Shown here one piece after another: positions 1-5,273 of a DNA stretch of 5,567 bases. This DNA comes from UBA1443 sp964445745. Lineage in GTDB: Bacteria > Omnitrophota > Omnitrophia > Omnitrophales > Aquincolibacteriaceae. A model generated the notes under the pieces. It was not told the origin of the DNA. It searched no databases and saw only the letters and a list, made by a program, of their open reading frames with translations. Position 1 is the stretch's first letter. Every line of letters starts with the position of its first letter. The DNA is taken from contig CAYULU010000063.1 in the NCBI GenBank assembly GCA_964445745.1, forward strand, positions 1-5,567, written 5' to 3'. The translations under genes were made by a program, and so were the position numbers.

Positions 1-13
1 GCTCCGGAGCCAC
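1..13 (-). CDS. Possible start of a further operon gene (cut by window edge)
   Basis: Downstream of the receiver gene stop (TAG at 37-39) the minus strand shows AAAGGAG (21-27) and, 7 nt later, a GTG at 13-11 that stays open to the window edge. The arrangement would suit a sixth operon gene starting 23 nt after the receiver stop. Only four codons (GTG GCT CCG GAG) are visible, so nothing can be said about the product. The true start could also be an ATG beyond the edge. The 10-bp perfect palindrome at 1-10 (GCTCCGGAGC) is an alternative, non-coding reading. Confidence 0.25.
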
Positions 14-36
14 TCCCGGTCTCCTTTCTCTGAACC

Positions 37-408
37 CTAGTTCTGGATCAGCGCCTTGACCTTCACTTCAAAAAGATCCGGTTGGATATCCTGCGGTTTT
101 TCAAAAAAATCTGTCACCCCGAGACGTTCCGCCTTCTGCCTCATCCCGATATCGATATAGCCCGACATCGCGACCACACGGGCCTTCGGCTGTCTTTCAC
201 GGATGGCCGCGATCACATCCAGTCCCGTCAGTGCCGTCGCCAACTTCAGGTCAATGACACAAAGCTGGTATTCATTTTTTTCGAGCAACTCAAGGGCCTT
301 CTCGCCGGTTGACGCGGTATCCGTTTCAAACCCACAACGCTCCGCGAGTACCTGTGCCAAAAACTCGCAGATTTCGTCTTCATCGTCCACAATCATCACC
401 TGGATCAT
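37..408 (-). CDS. Single-domain response regulator (CheY-like receiver)
   Basis: A 123-residue protein made only of a receiver domain. Acidic residues D8/D9, phosphoacceptor D53 (CVIDLKLA), switch residue S82 in AMSGY and conserved K104-P105 in FFEKPQ are all present. The loop after D53 reads DLKLATALTGLDV: it lacks the usual Met-Pro and is one residue longer than the common DxxMPxxxG form. With no output domain, it should act by docking on a partner or as a phosphate shuttle. It starts 4 nt after the kinase stop codon, with a strong ribosome site inside the kinase 3' end, which makes it the likely direct partner of that kinase. The base composition is GC-rich like the kinase catalytic half. 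Confidence 0.92.
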   Translation of the reverse strand: MIQVMIVDDEDEICEFLAQVLAERCGFETDTASTGEKALELLEKNEYQLCVIDLKLATALTGLDVIAAIRERQPKARVVAMSGYIDIGMRQKAERLGVTDFFEKPQDIQPDLFEVKVKALIQN

Positions 409-412
409 CGTT

Positions 413-2776
413 TCACCCCTCCAGATCAGCCAGCGGCAGTTTGATTACAAAAGTCGTCCCTTCACCCGGTTTGCTTTCCGCATAAATTTTTCCGTTATGA
501 ATGGATTCAATCACATGTTTGCATATAAAAAGTCCCTGCCCTTGCCCAGCGGCTCCGATGTGGTTTTCCTTTTTCTCTTTGGTCGAAAACCCCTGTTCCC
601 AAATCTTGGAAAGGATTCGCTCGGGGATCCCGGGCCCGCTATCGATAAACTCGATTCGCGCCATACCCGATTCCTGCGGATCAATTAACCCACGGATCAA
701 AATCTTCCTTTCCGACTGGCCTATCATAGCCTCATACGCGTTTTTAATCATGTTGATAAAAACCTGGAGCAGTTGTTCCAGGTTTCCCAAAACGATAATG
801 TTCGCACCAATGCTTTCCGTGATCTCACAACCCGAAAGGTTCTCTTCATAAGTCAGAAACCGCGTCGCCTCTTTTGCTTCACGGCACAGAACCAGAAGGC
901 TGAGCGGCCCCTTCTCCCCCTTGGTATTTTTCAGAATATCCGTGAGCGTCTTCACCACGACCTCAATCCGTTTCGCGGACTTTTCGATGCGCTTCGCGTT
1001 GTCTTCGATGCGTAAAAGCTGTGCGTCGAGATCCTTTTTAAAATCTTCGGGAAGCGACATACCATAGCGGGTCACAAGATTCCGGCATTTATTCAAATCA
1101 TCCCGGTAAATCCATATCGATCGACCACCCACCGTCGATAGCGGATTGTTCACCTCATGGCCGATCGCCTTTGCCATCCCAACCATCGTCGCGTTTTTTT
1201 CCGCGACAATCAGCGAGGCCTGGGTCACCTGAAGACGCTGATTGGCCTCTTCCAGCTCACGATTCATCTCGGCCAAAAGTCTCGTTCGTTCGACAGCTTC
1301 GTCATAAAGCCGGGCGTTCTCGATCGCAATGGCAGATTCCTGCGCCAGTCCGTAAAACACCTCCAATTCCTCATCACTATAAGGCTCATCGGATTTTTTT
1401 CCCCCGAGGATCAGGATATTTCTGAGTTCCATGTCGGCCGATTTTTTTTCGATTCCCAGTCCCGTAGCATCAATCCGGTTCCTCAAAAAACTCGGGATGA
1501 TCACTTCCGCGTTCATGTCTTTCAGAAATTCCAGAATTTCCGCCAGGCGGTTTTGTCCCGCATCCGATCCCTTGCCTTTTCTCTGCAACTGATCTTCAAG
1601 GCGTTGACGCTCAAGAATCCGCCGTTCTTCCATCAGGTACCGGATCACGAGATGATCGGTCGTAAGTGACCGCGGCAATTTTTCCTTCCCTCGACCGCGC
1701 AAAGCCGCACGCTCAAAATTCTCGTTGTCCCGGCTTCGCGTATAAACGACCGCCCTTTGGATCCGGCATTTCGTGATCAAAAATGCCACAATCCGCCTCG
1801 ACAACCACCGTAAGCTCTGAACCAGCGCGATCGCCTCACCCGCCTGCGCCACAATCGTCGTCAGGTTGAACTTCTTCTGAAAAAGATAACGATCCGTGAG
1901 GTTAACCAAGAATTTTCGAACCGGGTCAAAAAGAGACAGTGCTATCAGGATGCTCAGAAGTCGAATCGTCATCTCATTCAGTCCTAAATACCGGCCCACC
2001 ACGCTCTGCGCCACTGTCGAAACTCCTGCCACCACCACCATCATGACCCCAAATAACCCTGCAAACACTAGGGTCTTCCTAATGATGAATTCAATATCCA
2101 TAAATCGATGCCTTAGAATCGCTAGTCCAATCACGATCACATATGCACAGATCGTATAATTGCCAAAAGGATAAAGCGGAAATATATTAAAATTGTAATT
2201 AATCAAATAATTGGTAACACCTCCGGAATACCCGATAATAGTGGCAACCAAAAAGTATTCCACCTGTTTCAAACGGAGGCCGTGTTCATTTCGCAACGCC
2301 TGGACAAGTTTGAACATCGCAAAGAAAACTGCCCCGACAAAAAGCCCAACATGAATTGGGTATAAGATCAGCGGACGCGTAACAAAAAAACCGAATTGCG
2401 ACTGATACGTCGAGGCAAGAAAGAATGGCGAAAAATCAAAACCGAGCAGAATGACTGAGGAAATGTAAAAAAATAAGATTTTTGATTTTTCAAAGTCTTG
2501 CCGCCTCAAAAAGAACAGGACAAAATGCACATAAACTGCAGGGAGGATAATCGCCCAAGCGTGCAAAATTCTGGCCCAAAAAACTGCTGTTTTTTCAGTG
2601 TCCGCAAGAACATTAAAGATGAGCGAATAGCTCCATAGCCCGACACACAAGGCCCAAAATGAGTAGAGTAGGTTGAGTCTCTGTCCGCGGCGCCTGATGA
2701 AAACAAAAATGGCAAGACTGATCGTAAAAAACGCCGTAAGAACCGCTGATAAGATGTAATGATCTTTAAAAGTCAT
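413..2776 (-). CDS. Membrane sensor histidine kinase: 7TM-like N-terminus, GAF, HisKA, HATPase
   Basis: A 787-residue kinase. Hydrophobic helices lie at about 7-27, 36-57, 68-90, 99-121, 138-160, 174-193 and 203-221, with two more at 236-258 and 271-283. The sequence LRHRFMDIEFIIRKTLVF after helix seven is typical of the HisKA_7TM type of sensor kinases. Residues about 305-490 look like a degenerate GAF domain ending in ENARLYDEA, followed by a coiled coil (about 490-525). The H-box is GHEVNNPLS with phosphoacceptor H540. The N-box is NMIKNAYEAM (N679), the G1 box IDSGPGIP (D712) and the G2 box GQGQGLFICKHV (744-755). All catalytic parts are present, so it should be active. It starts at an ATG overlapping the HAD stop (ATGA, 2773-2776) with only a weak ribosome site, implying translational coupling. 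Base composition drops sharply in the membrane-domain part (above about 2100). The signal is unknown. The receiver protein at 37-408 is the natural partner. Confidence 0.93.
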   Translation of the reverse strand: MTFKDHYILSAVLTAFFTISLAIFVFIRRRGQRLNLLYSFWALCVGLWSYSLIFNVLADTEKTAVFWARILHAWAIILPAVYVHFVLFFLRRQDFEKSKILFFYISSVILLGFDFSPFFLASTYQSQFGFFVTRPLILYPIHVGLFVGAVFFAMFKLVQALRNEHGLRLKQVEYFLVATIIGYSGGVTNYLINYNFNIFPLYPFGNYTICAYVIVIGLAILRHRFMDIEFIIRKTLVFAGLFGVMMVVVAGVSTVAQSVVGRYLGLNEMTIRLLSILIALSLFDPVRKFLVNLTDRYLFQKKFNLTTIVAQAGEAIALVQSLRWLSRRIVAFLITKCRIQRAVVYTRSRDNENFERAALRGRGKEKLPRSLTTDHLVIRYLMEERRILERQRLEDQLQRKGKGSDAGQNRLAEILEFLKDMNAEVIIPSFLRNRIDATGLGIEKKSADMELRNILILGGKKSDEPYSDEELEVFYGLAQESAIAIENARLYDEAVERTRLLAEMNRELEEANQRLQVTQASLIVAEKNATMVGMAKAIGHEVNNPLSTVGGRSIWIYRDDLNKCRNLVTRYGMSLPEDFKKDLDAQLLRIEDNAKRIEKSAKRIEVVVKTLTDILKNTKGEKGPLSLLVLCREAKEATRFLTYEENLSGCEITESIGANIIVLGNLEQLLQVFINMIKNAYEAMIGQSERKILIRGLIDPQESGMARIEFIDSGPGIPERILSKIWEQGFSTKEKKENHIGAAGQGQGLFICKHVIESIHNGKIYAESKPGEGTTFVIKLPLADLEG
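416..422 (-). promoter_or_regulatory. Ribosome binding site of the single-domain receiver gene
   Basis: The minus strand reads GGAGGGG followed by TGAAACG-ATG. The GGAGG core (418-422) sits 9 nt before the ATG at 408 and lies within the last codons and stop of the kinase gene. It is much stronger than the sites in front of the HAD and kinase genes, so the receiver may be made in excess over the kinase. Confidence 0.7.
1803..1903. repeat. 101-bp direct repeat, copy inside the kinase gene
   Basis: This copy matches 5058-5158 at 100 of 101 positions. Here it is coding and specifies about residues 292-324 of the histidine kinase, the stretch joining the last membrane helix to the GAF domain. The single mismatch is synonymous (Tyr297, TAT here and TAC in the other copy). 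The block is clearly GC-rich (38 of 60 bases in 1801-1860), like the kinase domain that follows and unlike the membrane-domain part of the same gene. Confidence 0.95.
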
Positions 2777-3429
2777 TGGTCAATCAAGATTTCCCATTTT
2801 CTCAAATTCGCTTCTTTTTTTAATTTTTTATCTGGATTAACAACAACGGGGTGCGCTGTTTCTTTCAAAAAAAATACATCCGAGTAATGATCTGCATAAG
2901 CAAAACTCGATTTAAGATCAATGTCGTTCTCTTTCGCTAACCGCCGAACCAAATCCGCCTTAGTTTCCCCTTCGAGAATCACACCTTCCCAATTTCCAGT
3001 GCAATAATCGTTTTTCACTTCGAGCCGGGTTCCATAGAAGGTCGGAATATTTAACTCCAAACAAATTAAATGGCAAAAAAAGTCTAAAGTCCCAGAGATG
3101 GCAAAAATGCTGTCACCTCTTTTCCTGTGTGCCTCAAGCCTCTCCAGAGCCACAGTGCTAAACATGTGTCGTACTTTTTGCTCATAAACATTTTGAATTA
3201 ATTTTGCAACTAACTCAACGGACAGACCGCGAAACGATCGATAGGCATACTGTCGGATACGTGTACTACTTCGCAACAATCCAACCTTATACAAAAAAAA
3301 CCAAAAAAATATAGCGATCGATTCTGACGTAGAAATTATTTTTTTCTTCCAAAAAACACCCAGCAACTCTTTTTGAGTTAGGCAACGAACAAGAGTACCG
3401 TCTATATCAAAAAAAGCAGCTGATTTCAT
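2773..3429 (-). CDS. HAD-IB family phosphatase (SerB-like hydrolase)
   Basis: A 218-residue HAD superfamily hydrolase. Motif I is FFDIDGTLV (nucleophile D8, acid/base D10), motif II is AISGT (S112), motif III is K157 in GETKADLV, and motif IV is YADHYSD (D180, D184). The ending NPDKKLKKEANLRKWEIL is characteristic of the HAD-IB group that resembles phosphoserine phosphatase. A very hydrophobic stretch in the cap (about 37-52, IAIFFWFFLYKVGLL) suggests contact with the membrane or with a lipid substrate. The start at 3429 is chosen because its ATG overlaps the acyltransferase TGA (ATGA, 3426-3429) and motif I follows at once; the open frame continues 29 codons further upstream but inside the acyltransferase gene without family similarity. 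Fused HAD-IB/PlsC proteins are known (for example actinobacterial PlsC homologues), so this pair probably acts in one lipid-phosphate pathway. The substrate is unknown; phosphoserine is unlikely given the context. Confidence 0.87.
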   Translation of the reverse strand: MKSAAFFDIDGTLVRCLTQKELLGVFWKKKIISTSESIAIFFWFFLYKVGLLRSSTRIRQYAYRSFRGLSVELVAKLIQNVYEQKVRHMFSTVALERLEAHRKRGDSIFAISGTLDFFCHLICLELNIPTFYGTRLEVKNDYCTGNWEGVILEGETKADLVRRLAKENDIDLKSSFAYADHYSDVFFLKETAHPVVVNPDKKLKKEANLRKWEILIDQ

Positions 3430-4331
3430 GCGATTGAATCGGGCTGCAACGCAAACTCCGAAACGTCGTTCTTGTGACAAAATTTTTGAGCAAGAATTTG
3501 CGCCGAATCGTCCCAAGTCTGTCCAGAAACCCGACGCACAATATCCATAACTCTATAGGCTATCATTTGAAGCTGTTCATCACTCAGTTTGGTAAATTTT
3601 TTGCTTGGGCTATTGTGAAAAAATACATCTTTAAACAAAGGTGTGCTCGGGGAAATATAAATTTTTTTCCCAAAAACCACATCACACTTTTTGAAAGCAG
3701 GAAGACGCCTGTTCGGTGGTAAAATTTCGTAGGTACCCCGCATGGCAACTGGAAGGATCGGTATATTTTGTTTGAGGGCCAACTTGACGAAACCGGTTTT
3801 TGGAGACAGCATTTTTCCACTACGCGATCGGGTGCCCTCCGGATAGATTACCACCTGTTTACCAGCATCCAAATGCCGTATTAATTCTTTAAAAAAGCCA
3901 AACCCGGGTCTTTCCCTGTCTACGTAGACAATGGTGTCAAGTTTCATAAACCAGCCGACGAAAGACCGTTCCTTCAAACTCCGAACCGCTACAAAAACCG
4001 TTTGTCGGCGTAAGATAGAAGCCAATACAAAAAAATCAAAATAGCTTAAATGATTCGAAAAAATGATCACCGGTTCATGTTTCGGGATATTCTCCACTCC
4101 CTCAATTTTCCTGACCCAAAGTCGCCAGATAAAAAACACCATCCCCCGCAACAACCTAAACCATGCTCTTCGCATCGCCCTCGTGCGGACATAGATCCAT
4201 TGCGGAGAGAACACAATGCTTATTTTTTTAAAAAAGCACAACGACTTAACCACTAAAAAGCGGCAATATCTAACCGTAAAATCATTAATACGATACTTAA
4301 AATATTTCATGTTTTTACTAATGTTTTGCAT
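3426..4331 (-). CDS. PlsC-type 1-acyl-sn-glycerol-3-phosphate acyltransferase (lysophospholipid acyltransferase family)
   Basis: A 301-residue membrane-associated acyltransferase. The catalytic HX4D motif is seen as NHLSYFD (H94, D99). Motif II is IVYVDRERPG (about 134-143), with the substrate-binding arginine region. Motif III is YPEGTRSRSG (163-172, E165/G166), and the motif IV strand is ILPVAMRGT (192-200). These are the four blocks of the PlsC/LPLAT family, which transfers a fatty acyl chain from acyl-ACP or acyl-CoA to a lysophospholipid or related acceptor at the inner face of the membrane. The N-terminal 75 residues are basic and hydrophobic (RTRAMRRAWFRLLRGMVFF) and probably anchor it. 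About 50 C-terminal residues beyond the core are unassigned. At 301 residues it is longer than the typical PlsC of about 240. ATG 4331 follows a weak GAGACGAG; M8 (4310) is an alternative start. Its TGA overlaps the HAD start in an ATGA. Classical PlsC is only one possibility: lyso-ornithine lipid or other acceptors cannot be excluded. Confidence 0.88.
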   Translation of the reverse strand: MQNISKNMKYFKYRINDFTVRYCRFLVVKSLCFFKKISIVFSPQWIYVRTRAMRRAWFRLLRGMVFFIWRLWVRKIEGVENIPKHEPVIIFSNHLSYFDFFVLASILRRQTVFVAVRSLKERSFVGWFMKLDTIVYVDRERPGFGFFKELIRHLDAGKQVVIYPEGTRSRSGKMLSPKTGFVKLALKQNIPILPVAMRGTYEILPPNRRLPAFKKCDVVFGKKIYISPSTPLFKDVFFHNSPSKKFTKLSDEQLQMIAYRVMDIVRRVSGQTWDDSAQILAQKFCHKNDVSEFALQPDSIA

Positions 4332-4349
4332 AAACTCGTCTCAATCTAA

Positions 4350-4898
4350 TCAATTTAATTTAACAAAATTTTTCTCGAGCCTATAGATCTTTTCTTCCAG
4401 AGATTCTAAAAATTCTTTCAATGTTTTATCTTCGTATATTTTTCGTTGATTTCGGGATTTAAAACTTAGAACCGTCTCCTTCAGTTCAAAAAAAATTTTA
4501 AGCAAAGGCTCTCCTTCAGATCGCTTAGCTGGTGAACGTTCAAGAATTTGCCGGACGCTCATAAGAAGTTGATCACTATTAAACGGTTTTAACAAGTAAT
4601 CATCAGCATTAAGCCGAAAAGCTTCTATCGGCGCTTCTTCGCTAGCATACCCAGTAAGCAGGATGACTGGTAAATTCTTGTTCTTTTCATCGCCTCGGAG
4701 CCTCCCAAGCAGTTGGATACCATCCATTCCAGGCATACGAATATCTGTAATTGCCAAGTCGAAGATGTTTGATTGCAATACGGCAAGAGATTCTTCTGCG
4801 CTTTTACATTCGGTTACCTCATAACCTTCCATCGATAATAACCGCCGGATGGTTTTCAAAACCAAAACATCATCATCAATCACAAGAATTTTCTTCAT
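4350..4898 (-). CDS. Response regulator: receiver domain with C-terminal helical tail
   Basis: A 182-residue cytoplasmic protein. Residues 1-120 form a canonical receiver domain: acidic pair D9/D10, phosphoacceptor D52 within TDIRMPGMDG, T82 in the LLTGYA strand, and the invariant K104-P105 in YLLKPF. It should accept phosphate from a histidine kinase, most simply the one encoded downstream. Residues 125-182 are charged and helical (LKEFLESLEEKIYRLEKNF near the end), with a coiled-coil look and no helix-turn-helix, GGDEF, HD-GYP or CheB domain. Output is thus probably by protein-protein contact, dimerisation or phosphorelay, not by DNA binding. The start at 4898 is chosen over upstream TTG (4919) and ATG (4910) codons because a GGAG lies 6 nt before it and the domain begins directly with MKKILVIDDD. 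This is the first gene of the operon; the acyltransferase gene follows after 18 nt. Confidence 0.92.
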   Translation of the reverse strand: MKKILVIDDDVLVLKTIRRLLSMEGYEVTECKSAEESLAVLQSNIFDLAITDIRMPGMDGIQLLGRLRGDEKNKNLPVILLTGYASEEAPIEAFRLNADDYLLKPFNSDQLLMSVRQILERSPAKRSEGEPLLKIFFELKETVLSFKSRNQRKIYEDKTLKEFLESLEEKIYRLEKNFVKLN

Positions 4899-4904
4899 AG
4901 ACAA

Positions 4905-4908
4905 CTCC
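4905..4908 (-). promoter_or_regulatory. Ribosome binding site of the first response regulator gene
   Basis: The minus strand reads GGAG, then TTGTCT, then ATG at 4898. The 6-nt spacing and the receiver fold starting at once favour this ATG over the two possible starts 12 and 21 nt upstream. The GGAG itself overlaps the upstream ATG at 4910-4908. Confidence 0.65.
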
Positions 4909-5057
4909 ATTTTTTTCAAACATCAGTTAATGAAGCGCAGAGAGAATAAACTATTTCCATTAAACGCAAACACCCATTTACTTATCGGACTTTTTGGGAT
5001 GTTCTAGAGGAGAAAAGATAGCAAAGAATCAGTTATTCAGATGCGGGAGGGAAGAAG

Positions 5058-5158
5058 AACCACCGTAAGCTCTGAACCAGCGCGATCGCCTCACCCGCCT
5101 GCGCCACAATCGTCGTCAGGTTGAACTTCTTCTGAAAAAGGTAACGATCCGTGAGGTT
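5058..5158. repeat. 101-bp direct repeat, upstream copy
   Basis: Positions 5058-5158 align without gaps to 1803-1903 with a single difference (G at 5141 against A at 1886). The two copies are in the same orientation and offset by 3,255 bp, flanking the first response regulator gene, the acyltransferase gene, the HAD gene and the membrane half of the kinase gene. This copy is outside any intact gene. Confidence 0.95.
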
Positions 5159-5175
5159 GACAAAAAAATGTCGAC
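5058..5175 (-). pseudogene. Fragment of a 7TM-type histidine kinase gene (linker between membrane part and GAF domain)
   Basis: On the minus strand this piece reads RHFFVNLTDRYLFQKKF and continues through AGEAIALVQSLRW. It matches residues of the intact kinase encoded at 413-2776 (RKFLVNLTDRYLFQKKF onward, about residues 288-324). The frame is open only from about 5197 (after a TGA at 5198-5200) to a TAA at 5033-5035, with no ATG or ribosome binding site. It lacks both the membrane domain and all kinase motifs, so it cannot encode a working kinase. Homology stops abruptly at 5058, where the sequence turns into unrelated FFFPPASE-stop, and fades out just beyond 5175. It is most likely a leftover of a paralogous kinase gene or of a recombination event. 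It lies in the same orientation as the intact gene. Confidence 0.8.
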
Positions 5176-5273
5176 AAGCTGACAAATTAAATTGCGGTCA
5201 CGTTACCAAAGGCCGCGAGAATAGGATCCTAGGCAAACCCAAACTTTTAAACTACCGGACCTACCTTGAGTAT

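Larger units (their letters stand above)
4920..5273. other. Intergenic region between the pyruvyl transferase gene and the signalling operon
   Basis: About 350 bases without an intact gene. The middle (about 5058-5175) is a relic of a histidine kinase gene, listed separately. The 5176-5273 part is AT-rich with no recognisable coding signal and no clear hairpin plus T-run terminator for the upstream gene. The 4920-5057 part should hold the promoter of the minus-strand operon. The best hexamers seen (TTGCGT, the complement of 4964-4969, and TATTCT, the complement of 4943-4948) have only a 15-nt spacer and are not convincing. No sigma-54 element, operator repeat or riboswitch was recognised. Confidence 0.6.

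Noticed and set aside
203..688. Plus-strand open frame of 161 codons
   Set aside because: It lies antisense to the receiver and kinase genes, has no recognisable domain, and is rich in Ser, Arg and Phe as expected for the complement of real coding sequence.
1157..1669. Plus-strand open frame of 170 codons
   Set aside because: It is the complement of the kinase H-box and GAF region. The minus-strand protein has all motifs, while this one has no family pattern.
3430..3516. Extended N-terminus of the HAD protein starting at 3516
   Set aside because: The extra 29 residues lie inside the acyltransferase gene in another frame and show no family similarity. The ATGA overlap at 3426-3429 gives a natural start right before motif I.
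4943..4969. Promoter-like hexamers TTGCGT and TATTCT on the minus strand
   Set aside because: The 15-nt spacer and poor agreement with consensus make it no better than chance in AT-rich DNA. The operon promoter is probably in this area but cannot be fixed.
1803..5158. Mobile element bounded by direct repeats
   Set aside because: No transposase, integrase or terminal inverted repeats are visible, and the repeats are kinase coding sequence and not element ends.
5223..5233. Overlapping small palindromes (AGGATCCT, CCTAGG)
   Set aside because: They are too short for a terminator or operator, and no T-run follows on either strand.
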